A stretch of 64,000 nt of DNA from Hyunsoonleella ulvae (GCF_016827605.1 NZ_JAEPJQ010000001.1:744001-808000), one strand, 5' to 3'. Counted from the stretch's first letter, positions 1-10,198 are shown. The notes: generated by a model not told the origin, from the sequence alone. Program-made: numbers and translations.

Positions 1-837
1 GTTGCCATAAGCCGTTTTGTCAAAATCCAGCACTGTCCAAGTAGCTGCCATAGGATCTGTTCCAGTCGTATAGTTTGTAGATACTATAATATCAAATAAA
101 TCGATTGGGCTACCAAATAAGTCGATTTCTTGATTGATTTGAAACCTTAAGTCTGTTTGACCAGTTAGATCGATCTCTGGAGAAATCAACCAATCCTCAT
201 TTGCAAAAGCACCACTCTGAAAACCAGAACCTTGCACGTTTGCGGAACCTACTGTCCAACCCTGAGTCCCAAGAAAATCAATATTTTCGAAATCATCATA
301 ATTGGTGGGAAATGATGCTTGATACACGTTGGCAAGACCAACAACAGGGGCTTCAAAAAACTGCTCATACCTTGCTAAAACATAATCACCATCCATAGGT
401 GAGTCAATCTCAACATCCAGAATATTAGGAATATAATCATCTGAATTAACCTCTGGCCAAAACGCTGCACCCTCATCTCCTGTGGTAGCATAATCATCAA
501 GGTCTAATTGATAAATTGTGGCATTTGTATAGGCCTCAACTTCTTGTAAATCTGTACCAAATTCTACTTCATAACTTACCAATACGGAAGACCCTTTACC
601 CCAAGTTGGATATAAGTTTGATAGGTAATCTGGAATCAATTCTTTAGCATCATCAATAGATTCAAAAAAACTATCAGCAACACCAATTTCTTCGTAGTCG
701 TCATCTGAAAGGGTAATTTCGGTATTCCCAACAACAGTATTATCTAGACCCAACTCATCATAAGTATCTTCTAGTGATCTTTCACACGATACTAGAACAA
801 GAGCTAGTATCATAATTAAGTTTATAATTTTTTTCAT
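1..837 (-). CDS. Secreted lipoprotein, choice-of-anchor J-like (3' end outside window)
   Basis: The reading frame is open from the ATG at 837 to the window edge (279 codons), so the C-terminus is missing. The N-terminus is a lipoprotein signal peptide: a Lys-rich start, a hydrophobic stretch, then LVLVSC with the lipid-modified Cys at residue 18. The mature part is acidic. Its distal half, with GWTVGSANVQGSGFQSGAF and EDWLISPEIDLTG, resembles the choice-of-anchor J (cleaved-adhesin-like) beta-sandwich found in many Bacteroidota surface lipoproteins. It lies 12 bp downstream of a TonB-dependent receptor, so it is probably co-transcribed and may act as its surface partner, in the place a SusD would occupy. 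It does not look like SusD. The domain name is from memory of the family; the ligand is unknown. Confidence 0.8.
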   Translation of the reverse strand, partial: MKKIINLIMILALVLVSCERSLEDTYDELGLDNTVVGNTEITLSDDDYEEIGVADSFFESIDDAKELIPDYLSNLYPTWGKGSSVLVSYEVEFGTDLQEVEAYTNATIYQLDLDDYATTGDEGAAFWPEVNSDDYIPNILDVEIDSPMDGDYVLARYEQFFEAPVVGLANVYQASFPTNYDDFENIDFLGTQGWTVGSANVQGSGFQSGAFANEDWLISPEIDLTGQTDLRFQINQEIDLFGSPIDLFDIIVSTNYTTGTDPMAATWTVLDFDKTAYGN

Positions 838-849
838 TTCGTAGCTTTT

Positions 850-3417
850 TTAGAAATTAATTTTCGTACTTATACTAAAGGTTCTTCCTTGTCCGAAGAA
901 TACTAAAGCAGTAGCAGCATCGTTATCTACACCATCATCTGCTCTGTTTATAAACTCCTCATTAAACAAGTTGTTAATTCTTCCTATAATCGAGGCATTA
1001 AAAGGACCAAATTCAAAATCATGTTTTAAAATTACGTCAGATAAAAAGTAACTAGGTACTTTCCATGGTTTGGTTTCTAAAGTTGCCTCCGAGTTTCTAG
1101 ATTCCAAATTGAAATCTGCATAATATCTATCGTAATAATTGTAATCCCATGTAAACGATGTTTTAGGAGATATTCTTACCTGCAAACCTAGAGCAGATGT
1201 TGTTTGCGCAGAACGTCCAACAGGAACTCCTTTTAGGAAAATATCGGTTGTTCTAACATTTCCTTCAGAATCAAGGACAGGGTTTCTATCAATATCGAAA
1301 AATGGAACATCTATTACGTTATTATTCCAAGTCCAATCTCCAAAAGACACCATACCTGTTAAAGTTACAAAATCAAAAGGACGGTATTCAAAATCTACTT
1401 CTACACCCTGGTGCAAAGCTTCCAAACCATTAATATTTGCAGTTATAAGGTTTTCTCCAGTTCCTTGATCTGAGGTCAACGTTCTATTTTTCCAAATAGT
1501 GTTGTATACATTCACATTTGCCGCTAATTTTTCCGAACGTAAACCATAACCAATTTCAAAACTTGTTATTTTTTGATTTTCTACACCTGCATTAAAATCA
1601 TCATTACTAAAGTTTAACCAAACATCATCCAAAAACGGTACTCTTTCGAAGTAGCCCGCATTGAAAAACACGTTATGCATACTATCGAAACGGTAACTTG
1701 CACCAAATTTACCTCCAACGGCAAAAAAGTTTTCAGCATCTGTTAATTGTGCAGGATCTTCATCTAATTTTTGAAAGAAATCTTCTCTTTGATACCTGCT
1801 ATTATTAAAATTGACTGCTGCGAACGCTGTAAAATTATCTTTATCATATTCTGCTTGAGCAAAACCACCAATCCATTGATGATAACCTTTATCGTGATAG
1901 TTTATTTTGTCTCCTACCAAAGTAGCTCTATTAGGGTTATTTATATCATCATTGCTTAAGAAATATTGACCTCCTAACAAATCTGTTACTTCTTGGAAGT
2001 GCTCACCAACATAATAACGATAATCTGCACCTACGTTCAAATCTATATAATCATTTAGCTCTGTATTTAAAACACTAAGAGCCCCTAACCATACATGATC
2101 GTTTCTACTAGCCCTTAGGATAGCATTAGAACCTTCCGCACCTCTAGCAATATTTTCATCTACTATTCTATCTAAATTTACGGGTCCAAAATTCCCTATC
2201 TTATAATCCACATTAGTAAACTTACCTTGTTCGTCTCCAGCAGTTCCACCACCTCCACCTGTACCAGTAGATCCATAAAAAGATGTAGATAATGTAGTGA
2301 TATCGTTTATTCTCCAATAGTGATTTAGAGATGCCAAAGGCTTATGATAAAAGTTATCTTCTATGTTTGTTATTTGTCCGTTTTTAAAACCCCAATCTGG
2401 ATTATAACGAATACCTCTCTCACTCTTTCTATAATCATTTATTAAAGAGCGGTTTTGGCGCTGGCCATGGCGTTGTTTAGCCCCAAATACATTAAATGCA
2501 AATTTGTGTTGTTCATTTAATTTGTATGATATATTCAAAAAGTAAGATACAGCATTAAAGTTAGTACCATCGGCATAAGTGGCGTCACCAACTGTTCTGT
2601 CGGCATAAGCTGTTACCGCTATACCATTTTCTTGAAGTCCGGTAGATACCTTAGCGCCATATCTGGTATAACCATCATTACCAACATCAAAACCAACAAA
2701 CCCTCCTTTTTCTGAATCTGTAGATTCAGTAATCGTGTTTATCGTACCTCCAATAGAAGGCACAGCTATTTTAGCTGCCCCTAAACCTCTTTGCGATTGT
2801 ATAGAAGATGTAACGCTTCCTAGACCTGCCCAATTACTCCAAAACACACGCCCATTTTCCATATCATTTACAGGAATACCATTTATTAGTACGGCAACAT
2901 TCTCAGAGTTAAAACCCCGCATGGTTACTTCTCCATCTCCAAAACCACCACCGTTACGTGTTACAAAAACACCTGGCGTGGATTTTAAAATTTCTGGAAA
3001 CTCTTGATTACCAAGTTTTAATTGGATACTTTCCTTTCTTACAGTAGACACTGCAACCGGTGTTTTTCTATCAACCGCAACAGATGCAATAATTTGAATT
3101 TCCTCAAGACCTACTTGATTAGACTCCATTTCTACTTTACCTAAAGTAGCATCGCCAGAAAAGGCAATTGTTTTAGAATTGTAACCAATATAGGTTATTA
3201 CAATTTCCCCTGAGGTTGACTCTGTGGTAATCGTAAAATTACCATCAAAATCTGTAGTTACCCCATTAGTAGTACCCTTCTCAATAACATTTGCACCTGG
3301 GAGCGGCAGATTTGTACCTGCCTCCACAATGGTACCTGTTATGGTACTTTGCGCCGTAGCAACAGTAATAAAAAACAAAACTGTTACCAAAAACAAAAAT
3401 TTAGTAGTTTTTTTCAT
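850..3417 (-). CDS. TonB-dependent outer-membrane receptor with carboxypeptidase-like N-domain
   Basis: This 855-residue receptor imports an unidentified substrate across the outer membrane using TonB energy. A signal peptide (about residues 1-22, ending ATAQ) is followed by a carboxypeptidase-regulatory-like beta-sandwich (about 25-105, with PLPGANVIEKGTTNGVTTD and the FDGNF turn). A plug domain follows (about 115-230, with TMRGFNSENVAVLINGIPVN), then a long beta-barrel ending in an aromatic residue (TKINF), as outer-membrane barrels do. No SusD homologue is adjacent; the next gene is a different lipoprotein 12 bp away. The barrel has no feature I can tie to iron, vitamin or glycan uptake. 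The family call is firm and the substrate is open. Confidence 0.93.
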   Translation of the reverse strand: MKKTTKFLFLVTVLFFITVATAQSTITGTIVEAGTNLPLPGANVIEKGTTNGVTTDFDGNFTITTESTSGEIVITYIGYNSKTIAFSGDATLGKVEMESNQVGLEEIQIIASVAVDRKTPVAVSTVRKESIQLKLGNQEFPEILKSTPGVFVTRNGGGFGDGEVTMRGFNSENVAVLINGIPVNDMENGRVFWSNWAGLGSVTSSIQSQRGLGAAKIAVPSIGGTINTITESTDSEKGGFVGFDVGNDGYTRYGAKVSTGLQENGIAVTAYADRTVGDATYADGTNFNAVSYFLNISYKLNEQHKFAFNVFGAKQRHGQRQNRSLINDYRKSERGIRYNPDWGFKNGQITNIEDNFYHKPLASLNHYWRINDITTLSTSFYGSTGTGGGGGTAGDEQGKFTNVDYKIGNFGPVNLDRIVDENIARGAEGSNAILRASRNDHVWLGALSVLNTELNDYIDLNVGADYRYYVGEHFQEVTDLLGGQYFLSNDDINNPNRATLVGDKINYHDKGYHQWIGGFAQAEYDKDNFTAFAAVNFNNSRYQREDFFQKLDEDPAQLTDAENFFAVGGKFGASYRFDSMHNVFFNAGYFERVPFLDDVWLNFSNDDFNAGVENQKITSFEIGYGLRSEKLAANVNVYNTIWKNRTLTSDQGTGENLITANINGLEALHQGVEVDFEYRPFDFVTLTGMVSFGDWTWNNNVIDVPFFDIDRNPVLDSEGNVRTTDIFLKGVPVGRSAQTTSALGLQVRISPKTSFTWDYNYYDRYYADFNLESRNSEATLETKPWKVPSYFLSDVILKHDFEFGPFNASIIGRINNLFNEEFINRADDGVDNDAATALVFFGQGRTFSISTKINF

Positions 3418-3525
3418 AATTTTTGAAAAATTATTTAATAATTTGAAATTAGTCAGTGCAAAAATACTGATATTTAAAAGAAGTATATTATTTAAATGTT
3501 AATAATTTTAACATTTATTATTAAC

Positions 3526-3560
3526 AAAAAAGCACCGATATTCACAATATCGGTGCTTTT
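3526..3560 (-). terminator. Rho-independent terminator after pgi
   Basis: A perfect 11-bp stem (GCACCGATATT/AATATCGGTGC) with a 3-nt loop is flanked by A-run and T-run, so it can work in both directions. It lies 20 bp beyond the pgi stop and before the upstream region of the TonB receptor gene, and so separates the two minus-strand units. Confidence 0.85.
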
Positions 3561-3580
3561 ATTAAGAATTTTATAACGTT

Positions 3581-5200
3581 TTAAGAGATTTGCTTATAAT
3601 ATGCTAAGAGATTTGAAGTAGAACTATCATGCTCATTTTGGGCTTCTCCAACAAATTCTTTCAATATTTTACTTGCCAATTGCTTTCCTAATTCCACACC
3701 AAATTGATCATAACTAAAGATGTTCCAAATAACGCCTTGTACAAAGATTTTGTGTTCGTACATAGCAATAAGTTTACCTAAACTTTCTGGTGTTAACTTA
3801 TTAATAAATATGGTGTTTGTTGGTTTATTCCCTTCGAATATCTTAAATGGAATAATTGCTTCTTTTGTATCTTCTGCAACAACTTGTGTTTTTGTTTTTC
3901 CATTAAGAAGCGCTTCTGTTTGTGCTAAGAAATTTGAAATAAGCTTATCTTGATGATCTTGGTTTCCATGCAGTGATTTTACAAAACCAATAAAATCTGC
4001 TGGAATAAGTTTTGTACCTTGATGTATTAATTGAAAAAACGCATGTTGCGAATTGGTTCCTGGTTCTCCCCAAATTAACGTTCCTGTTTGATAACTTATT
4101 GGGTTACCATTTCTATCCACACTTTTTCCATTACTTTCCATAATGCCTTGTTGCAAATAGGTGGCAAACTGATTTAAATATTGAGAATAAGGAATGATTG
4201 CTTCACTTTCGGCATTAAAAAAGTTATTGTACCAAATGCTTATTAACCCTAAAATTACTGGGATATTACTTTTAAAATCTTCGTTTTTAAAATGCTCATC
4301 CATTTTATGGGCTCCTTCTAACAAACTGGCATAATTATTATAACCAACTGCCAAACTTATGGATAGCCCCACTGCACTCCATAGGGAAAAACGGCCACCT
4401 ACCCAATCCCACATCGGGAAAATATTATCACTGTCTATTCCAAATCCTGAAACTGCATCTAAATTCGTAGATACCGCTACAAAATGCTTTGCGATATCTT
4501 GTTCTGATGCTGACTTTAAAAACCACGATTTTATGGTATTGGCATTTGAAATAGTTTCTTGCGTAGTAAACGTTTTGGATACTATAACGAATAATGTAGT
4601 TTCTGGGTCTAGTTTTTTTATAATCTCATTCACATGATCTCCATCTACATTGCTCACAAAATAGGTGGTTAGATGATTCTTGTAATACTGCAGCGCATCT
4701 ACTACCATGGCTGGCCCTAAATCGGAACCACCAATACCTATATTCACTACATGGGTAAACGGTTTACCTGTATAGCCTTCTCTTTCTCCATTTACCACTT
4801 CATTAGTAAAGGCTTCTATTTTTTGTTTTACTTTGTAAACCTCTGGTATTACATTTTCTCCATTTACAGTTACGGTTGCTGATTCTGGTGCTCTTAAGGC
4901 GGTGTGCAATACTGCTCTCCCTTCTGTTTCGTTTATGATATCGCCTGTAAATTGACTTTGTATGGCATCCTTTAGCTTTACATCTTCAGCCAATTCTAAA
5001 AGATAGTTAAGTGTTTCTTCGGTAATTCTATTTTTTGAAACATCTACATAAAAATCGTCCCATTTTATGGTAAACGTATTTGCTCTATCCTTATCCTGAG
5101 CAAATAAATCTTTCATGTGAAGATTTTTGGTGTCTTCAAAATGAGTTTTAAGCTTTTTCCAAGCATCTGTGGTTGTTGGATTTATGTTTGGTAATGCCAT
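3581..5200 (-). CDS. pgi: Glucose-6-phosphate isomerase
   Basis: Cytosolic glycolytic and gluconeogenic enzyme interconverting glucose 6-phosphate and fructose 6-phosphate. The 539 residues match the long form typical of proteobacterial and eukaryotic enzymes. Visible signatures are [14 protein letters not shown] (phosphate-binding SIS motif), [16 protein letters not shown], and the second PGI signature around [18 protein letters not shown]. The last carries the Glu/His region of the active site. The start at 5200 follows the M23 lipoprotein stop by a single base, so the two are probably translationally linked. A strong hairpin terminator follows the stop. Identification is near certain. Confidence 0.97.
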   Translation of the reverse strand: MALPNINPTTTDAWKKLKTHFEDTKNLHMKDLFAQDKDRANTFTIKWDDFYVDVSKNRITEETLNYLLELAEDVKLKDAIQSQFTGDIINETEGRAVLHTALRAPESATVTVNGENVIPEVYKVKQKIEAFTNEVVNGEREGYTGKPFTHVVNIGIGGSDLGPAMVVDALQYYKNHLTTYFVSNVDGDHVNEIIKKLDPETTLFVIVSKTFTTQETISNANTIKSWFLKSASEQDIAKHFVAVSTNLDAVSGFGIDSDNIFPMWDWVGGRFSLWSAVGLSISLAVGYNNYASLLEGAHKMDEHFKNEDFKSNIPVILGLISIWYNNFFNAESEAIIPYSQYLNQFATYLQQGIMESNGKSVDRNGNPISYQTGTLIWGEPGTNSQHAFFQLIHQGTKLIPADFIGFVKSLHGNQDHQDKLISNFLAQTEALLNGKTKTQVVAEDTKEAIIPFKIFEGNKPTNTIFINKLTPESLGKLIAMYEHKIFVQGVIWNIFSYDQFGVELGKQLASKILKEFVGEAQNEHDSSTSNLLAYYKQIS

Positions 5201-5201
5201 A

Positions 5202-6521
5202 TTATGAATTTGATTGGTAAATTACAGTTTCATCTTTTAATTCTTCTGTAATTTGAGGTTTAAAATTTATATTATCTAGCTTGTACTTTATAGGTTGAAT
5301 AAACTCTAAATACTTCACTTTTAAAGAATCTGAAATGGGTTTTGCTTCTGGTAATTTTTGCTTAAATGGATCTACTTGTTTACCATTCTTCCAGAAGCGA
5401 TAGCATACATGGGGACCTCCTGTATTTCCTGTCATTCCAACCCATCCAATTACATCGCCTTGCTTTACAAACTGCCCCACTTTGGCCTTTCGCTTACTCA
5501 TATGCAAATACTGTGTTTCGTAAGTGGCATTATGACGAATTTTTACATAGTTTCCATTACCTCCTCTTCGTTCTGATCTTGTTACGGTACCATTAGCGGT
5601 CGCCATAATAGGCGTACCTATAGGTGCCGCAAAATCTGTACCCTTGTGAGGCCTTACACGATACCCATAAACCGCTATACGTCTCTTTAAATTATACCGA
5701 GATGATATTCTGCTGAATTTTACTGGCGCTTTTAAAAATGCACGTCTTAAATTTTTGGCTTCCTCATTAAAATAATCTACAATTCCCTTGGTGGTATCCG
5801 TCATAAACTCAAAGGCATAAAAGGGCTCATGGTTGTGTTCAAAATATGCCGCTTTTACTTTATCTACTCCTGTATAAATGGTATCGTCTATATATTTATC
5901 TGTATATATTACTTTAAATCTATCGCCTTTCTGAAGCCTTCTAAAATCAATAGTCCATGCAAAAATTTCATCGGCCATTTTATATGCCAAACGCGGACTT
6001 AATCCTTGCTCTTCTAAGGTAAGTGAAATATTGTCTTCTATAACACCTGTAGCTGTTTTTTCTACATATTTAATAGGTTTTCTGCTTCTATAAGCTTGAA
6101 TGGAATCCTGAAAGTTTATTACCACATAATCCTCTAAATTAGGCTGATATATAAAACATGTGGCTGTTTCCAAAGAATCTTTTGCACATAATAATGTATA
6201 AGGTTTCCCCACTTGAAGCCCTCTTCTAATATCAAAGGTGTCTTTGGCTTTTTCTGCTATGTTAAAAATTTTAGGATACCCAACATTGTTACGTTCTAAA
6301 ATAACTCCAAAAGTATCGCCACTCCGGATAGTATCTCGTTTAACAATATAATCGTCCAATGTAAATCCAAATTCAATGTTTGGCTCTGGCGCTTCTATAA
6401 CAGCCAAGTCTTGTGTTTCAATTTCTGTTTTTGGTTCACTTTTACAACCAAAAACAGCAACTATTATAATTAGAAATACTAAATATTTGTCCCCCAATCT
6501 TCTATTTCTTTTTCTGTCCAT
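5202..6521 (-). CDS. M23-family peptidoglycan DD-metallopeptidase lipoprotein
   Basis: Predicted envelope lipoprotein of 439 residues that would cut or remodel peptidoglycan. I place the start at 6521, not at the in-frame ATG at 6575, because this puts the basic n-region ([12 protein letters not shown]) directly before the hydrophobic stretch and lipobox VFGC. A 43-bp overlap with the upstream tryptophan dioxygenase gene remains. A LysM/OapA-like middle region precedes the C-terminal lysostaphin-type domain. The zinc motif HKGTD is at 5632-5649 and YLH follows. The usual HxH is HVC (codons at 5403-5411), so the second His is replaced by Cys. Cys can still ligate zinc, so activity is plausible but unproven. 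pgi follows after 1 bp. Confidence 0.88.
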   Translation of the reverse strand: MDRKRNRRLGDKYLVFLIIIVAVFGCKSEPKTEIETQDLAVIEAPEPNIEFGFTLDDYIVKRDTIRSGDTFGVILERNNVGYPKIFNIAEKAKDTFDIRRGLQVGKPYTLLCAKDSLETATCFIYQPNLEDYVVINFQDSIQAYRSRKPIKYVEKTATGVIEDNISLTLEEQGLSPRLAYKMADEIFAWTIDFRRLQKGDRFKVIYTDKYIDDTIYTGVDKVKAAYFEHNHEPFYAFEFMTDTTKGIVDYFNEEAKNLRRAFLKAPVKFSRISSRYNLKRRIAVYGYRVRPHKGTDFAAPIGTPIMATANGTVTRSERRGGNGNYVKIRHNATYETQYLHMSKRKAKVGQFVKQGDVIGWVGMTGNTGGPHVCYRFWKNGKQVDPFKQKLPEAKPISDSLKVKYLEFIQPIKYKLDNINFKPQITEELKDETVIYQSNS

Positions 6522-7399
6522 AAATCTGGAAAAAATATTCTTTTTTGATATTTTGGATGCATATACTTTACCCATTCGCTACCTCCTGTTGCTTCTGCTG
6601 TTTCTCCTCCTATATTTAAATAGTGGTTTGCCGTGTTATAATGTGCCATTACCCATTTTACATTTACGGTATAATCGTAATGCCTCATGGCTTTTACCAA
6701 AGCTTTATCTTTTCTATCTTTTTCTGGAAGCCTTTTGTATTTAGACCATAAGTTTTTGTCTTCGTATGTTTTAGAAAATCTTATAAACTCGTCTTTGTAA
6801 CGTTCTTCAAAAGCTGATAGAGTGTAGGTCTTTTTACCTGTTTCATAGTCTTTACCAGCAGATTGCCAGTACAATTGTTCAAAGGCATTATTACAACAAA
6901 TATCTTTGCTTACTTTATCCCTAAAACGTTTATCTATAAGATTAATTAATTCTGTAGAGCCGAATTCTACAAGTCTATACTGAGCACTTTGAAATCCACT
7001 AGCTGGCGTCAACGTGGTTCTAAATTGATTGTATTGTTCTATATTCATTCCATCTTTCATGATACTGAAAGAGGACGTAAGCACATCAAAATAACGGCTT
7101 ATACGCATTATTTTATCTGTGAAAACTTCAACTCCAAAATTATTTTCTGCTACCTGCTCAATCTCAGAAAGTATCATTTTAAATAGCAATTCGCTAATTT
7201 GATGATACATAATGAACACCTTTTCATCTGGAAAATTGGTTCTGGGTTTTTGCAGATTCAATAACACATCTGTTTGGATGTAGTCCCAATAACTAATTGG
7301 TTTACTATGAAGCAATCCTTCTAAATGAACTTCTAAATCTTGATCTATGGAATCGTACTTGGCTTTTAGTTGGTTGGTTATATGAGAGTCTGATTTCAT
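6479..7399 (-). CDS. kynA: Tryptophan 2,3-dioxygenase family protein
   Basis: Heme enzyme opening the indole ring of tryptophan to N-formylkynurenine, the first step of kynurenine breakdown. The 306 residues contain the family hallmarks: an N-terminal FIMYHQISELLFKMIL helix carrying the heme-ligating His, the FRTTLTPASGFQSAQYR substrate loop, and a C-terminal NIGGETAEATGGSEW segment. The start ATG overlaps the stop of the DUF3108 gene (TAATG), a sign of translational coupling. Its 3' end overlaps the M23 lipoprotein gene. No kynureninase or formamidase gene is in the window, so the rest of the pathway must be elsewhere. Confidence in family is high; substrate is inferred from the family. Confidence 0.93.
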   Translation of the reverse strand: MKSDSHITNQLKAKYDSIDQDLEVHLEGLLHSKPISYWDYIQTDVLLNLQKPRTNFPDEKVFIMYHQISELLFKMILSEIEQVAENNFGVEVFTDKIMRISRYFDVLTSSFSIMKDGMNIEQYNQFRTTLTPASGFQSAQYRLVEFGSTELINLIDKRFRDKVSKDICCNNAFEQLYWQSAGKDYETGKKTYTLSAFEERYKDEFIRFSKTYEDKNLWSKYKRLPEKDRKDKALVKAMRHYDYTVNVKWVMAHYNTANHYLNIGGETAEATGGSEWVKYMHPKYQKRIFFPDLWTEKEIEDWGTNI

Positions 7400-8181
7400 T
7401 AATTTTTAACAACTATTTGAAACGGGTGCTTCAACCCTTTAAAGGCTTCTAAGTCTGCTCTAAGCGACCCCACAGCCAAATCTGCTTTGATGCGCAAAGG
7501 TACTTTATTTTTGTCTTTTGACACCCATAGCGTTAAACTTTCTTCCTCCTTAAACACTCGTCCTGCCATTACATAAGGTCTAAATTTTAAAGCTTTTACA
7601 TCTCCAAAATCTGTATCAATAATTTCCTCTCCTAAATATTGCAATTTAAACCCATAGTTTTCTTCATCAAAAAACATATCTACTTTAAATTCATCACCCA
7701 CTTTAAGTTTAGTTATATCTATACTATTACGTAAATAGTAGTAGGTTGATACCATGTCTTGAATATTGGGCTTTGTATCTATTACTTTTTTTGTTTTGTG
7801 CTTTCTATTATTCACATGGGCTTTTTGGTTCTCATGGTCAAAATCAATTACTATATCTTTGGTATGCCCTCCTTCATCAATATTACGCACAAACTTATAT
7901 GGCATAATGGTGTTCTTATCAAAATAACTTTCATACCTGTCTTTTACCTTAAAAAACCATTTAATCATGCCTGTTGTCCACCCTTTTCCAACAACATGGT
8001 ACACCTCTTTATCCCCTAACTTAGAGTCCTTAACAGCAAGGGTTGCATTTCCTGCTTTTAAAAAACCGCTGTAGCTCATCTTAAATTTAAACCATTCGCC
8101 ATCTCCAAAAGCGGATTCTTGTTGCGCAGAAGACATCTGAGCAACAGAGAAAGCTATTAATATAAGTAGTAATTTTTTCAT
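7399..8181 (-). CDS. DUF3108 periplasmic protein
   Basis: A 260-residue exported protein with a signal peptide (about 1-19, cleavage near SSAQ) followed by a DUF3108-type beta-rich domain. Recognisable elements are GEWFKFKMSYSGFLKAGNAT, the central DMVSTYYYLRNSID, and a C-terminal TLWVSKDKNKVPLRIKADL. Function is unknown; members are envelope proteins often found near cell-wall genes. It opens a minus-strand unit with tryptophan dioxygenase (TAATG overlap), the M23 lipoprotein and pgi. The M23 neighbour makes an envelope role plausible, but that is inference. The 222-bp gap upstream (8182-8403) is a divergent promoter region shared with the barrel protein at 8404. Confidence 0.85.
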   Translation of the reverse strand: MKKLLLILIAFSVAQMSSAQQESAFGDGEWFKFKMSYSGFLKAGNATLAVKDSKLGDKEVYHVVGKGWTTGMIKWFFKVKDRYESYFDKNTIMPYKFVRNIDEGGHTKDIVIDFDHENQKAHVNNRKHKTKKVIDTKPNIQDMVSTYYYLRNSIDITKLKVGDEFKVDMFFDEENYGFKLQYLGEEIIDTDFGDVKALKFRPYVMAGRVFKEEESLTLWVSKDKNKVPLRIKADLAVGSLRADLEAFKGLKHPFQIVVKN

Positions 8182-8403
8182 TTTATTTGGGTAATTATAA
8201 TGTAACTTCTTCTCGCAAAATTTATTGTTTTATTTTAGAAATTACAATTACTATTCCAAAAATAGAAATTTTATCCAAAACCCTGCTGTATCAACTGTTA
8301 TAGTTATGTTAGAATATGATTTGCAAACCTCTTTTTAAAATTGGTATGCTCACATTTTTGATACAGTTCGATGTATGTGTGTAATTAATTAAAACCAAAA
8401 TTT

Positions 8404-8925
8404 ATGAAACGACACACATTAACCGTTTGTTTATTATTTCTTGTATCTGCAACCACTTTTGCTCAAGATTTTAATTTGTCGGCTACTGCGGGGTATTTAA
8501 ACATCAATTCTATCTTTAAAGTTGATGGGGAAAAACGCGATTTAGACTTTAAAAGTAGCGGATTTTATATTGGCGCCCAGAGTGAAATAGAGCTAGCTGA
8601 AAAAGTAAACTTACTTCCAGAATTACTATTGGCCATTAATAGCGAAGGTAATGTACTGTACCTTGGCCCAATTGCTGCATATGAAGTTACAGAAGCATTT
8701 AGTGCACTTTTTGGCCCAACATTTACATACCTCTTGGAAGATGTCGCCAGAAACTATCAGAAATTTGGAATCTCCTTAGCTGTAGGTGGTTCTTATAATT
8801 TTACAGAAAAGATATATGCCCAAGCCAAGTATAACATTCAAGTGAATGATTATTACACAGGCGACTCTGATATAAGCTCTAAAGCAAATTATTTGCTTAT
8901 AGGTGTAGGCTTTAGAATTTTGTAA
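8404..8925 (+). CDS. Small outer-membrane beta-barrel protein
   Basis: A 173-residue protein with a clear signal peptide (about 1-20, ending TTFAQ). Alternating polar/hydrophobic strands follow, and the last segment (ANYLLIGVGFRIL) resembles the closing strand of an 8-stranded OmpW/OmpX-like barrel. Function is unknown. It stands alone on the plus strand between minus-strand units, with a bidirectional terminator after it and about 220 bp of its own upstream sequence. Confidence 0.78.
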   Translation: MKRHTLTVCLLFLVSATTFAQDFNLSATAGYLNINSIFKVDGEKRDLDFKSSGFYIGAQSEIELAEKVNLLPELLLAINSEGNVLYLGPIAAYEVTEAFSALFGPTFTYLLEDVARNYQKFGISLAVGGSYNFTEKIYAQAKYNIQVNDYYTGDSDISSKANYLLIGVGFRIL

Positions 8926-8950
8926 TAGGTGTTTGAGTTAGTTTAGTTGA

Positions 8951-8990
8951 AAACGGCACGATAGAAATCAGTCTTAAAATCGTGCCGTTA
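8951..8990. terminator. Bidirectional terminator between convergent genes
   Basis: An 11-bp perfect stem (AACGGCACGAT/ATCGTGCCGTT) with a 16-nt loop lies exactly between the 3' ends of the plus-strand barrel gene and minus-strand hppD. The T-run is weak, but position and symmetry support shared termination. Confidence 0.7.
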
Positions 8991-8996
8991 TGTTGT

Positions 8997-10157
8997 TTAT
9001 AGGGTTCCTCTTTTAGCCTGCTCTCGTTCTATAGACTCAAAAAGTGCTTTAAAATTTCCTGCTCCAAAACCTTTTGCCCCCATACGTTGAATAATTTCGA
9101 AAAACAACGTTGGCCTATCTTCAACGGGTTTAGTGAATATCTGTAACAAATACCCTTCTTCATCTGCATCAATCATAATACCTAAACGTTTTAAGGTTTC
9201 AATATCTTCCCTGAGTTCATGATTATGTTCTTCTAAGCGCCCGGGAACTGCTCTGTAGTATTCATCTGGCGGAATCGATAAAAACTCCACACCTCGGCTT
9301 CGCAATTGAGAGACTGTTGTGATAATATCATCTGTAGCCACAGCTATGTGTTGTACGCCTGCACCTTCATAAAAATCTAAATATTCCTCTATTTGAGACC
9401 TCTTTTTACCTTCTGCAGGTTCGTTAATAGGAAACTTTATTCGTCCGTTACCATTACTCATTACCTTACTCATTAGTGCTGAGTATTCTGTATGGATTTG
9501 TGTATCATCAAAGGATAAAAAGTTTTCAAACCCCATAACGTCTTCATACCATTTTACCCATGTATTCATTTGTCCCCAACCTACATTACCTACCATGTGG
9601 TCTATATATTTTAACCCAACAGACTCAGGGTTATAATCACTTTCCCAGGTTCTAAATCCTGGTAAAAATGCACCGTTGTAGTTTTTACGTTCTACAAACA
9701 GATGTACTGTTTCCCCATAGGTATATATTCCAGATCGCACTACCTCACCAAACTCATCTGTTTCAACAGTTGGTTCCATATAAGATTTGGCACCTCTGCT
9801 TGTGGTTTCCTCGTAAGCTTTTTTAGCATCTTCAACCCAAAGTGCTATTACTTTTACGCCATCGCCATGTTTTACAATGTGTTTGTTTATGGGCGACTTG
9901 CTATTTAAAGGCGTTGTTAACACTAGCCTAATTTTATCTTGCTTTAGCACATAACTTACCTCATCTTTTGATCCTGTTTCCAAACCTTTATATGCATAAC
10001 TTTGAAAACCAAAAGCGGTTTTATAAAAATGTGCTGCTTGTTTTGCATTGCCTACGTAAAATTCTACATAGTCGGTACCTAGAAGCGGCAAGAAATCTTG
10101 TGCGCCTTCAAATATTTTTTCTAAACCGTAGTTTACTGATTTTATGTTTTTACTCAT
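8997..10157 (-). CDS. hppD: 4-hydroxyphenylpyruvate dioxygenase
   Basis: Non-heme Fe(II) enzyme converting 4-hydroxyphenylpyruvate to homogentisate in tyrosine catabolism. The 386 residues form two vicinal-oxygen-chelate halves. The three expected iron ligands are visible: His in IDHMVGNV, His in VQHIAVATDD and Glu in FFEIIQRMG. The C-terminal gate helix GFGAGNFKALFESIE is intact. It lies downstream of hmgA on the same strand across 150 bp that carries two REP-like repeats, so the two consecutive pathway steps are probably one unit, possibly with partial uncoupling at the repeats. Fumarylacetoacetase and maleylacetoacetate isomerase are not in the window. Confidence 0.96.
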   Translation of the reverse strand: MSKNIKSVNYGLEKIFEGAQDFLPLLGTDYVEFYVGNAKQAAHFYKTAFGFQSYAYKGLETGSKDEVSYVLKQDKIRLVLTTPLNSKSPINKHIVKHGDGVKVIALWVEDAKKAYEETTSRGAKSYMEPTVETDEFGEVVRSGIYTYGETVHLFVERKNYNGAFLPGFRTWESDYNPESVGLKYIDHMVGNVGWGQMNTWVKWYEDVMGFENFLSFDDTQIHTEYSALMSKVMSNGNGRIKFPINEPAEGKKRSQIEEYLDFYEGAGVQHIAVATDDIITTVSQLRSRGVEFLSIPPDEYYRAVPGRLEEHNHELREDIETLKRLGIMIDADEEGYLLQIFTKPVEDRPTLFFEIIQRMGAKGFGAGNFKALFESIEREQAKRGTL

Positions 10158-10164
10158 AATTATA

Positions 10165-10198
10165 AGCCCTCCCTAACCCTCCAAAAGGAGGGAACCCC
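10165..10198 (-). repeat. REP-like intergenic repeat, copy 1
   Basis: The sequence is G/C-rich for this genome and self-complementary (CCCTCC...GGAGGG). Read on the minus strand, it contains TCCCTCCTTTTGGAGGG and then TTAGGGAGGG, like a repeat commonly seen between genes in Flavobacteriaceae. It pairs with an inverted relative at 10275-10306. Confidence 0.6.

Noticed and set aside
6522-6575. Longer start for the M23 lipoprotein
   Set aside because: It would put 18 extra residues before the lipoprotein signal peptide and deepen the overlap with the tryptophan dioxygenase gene.
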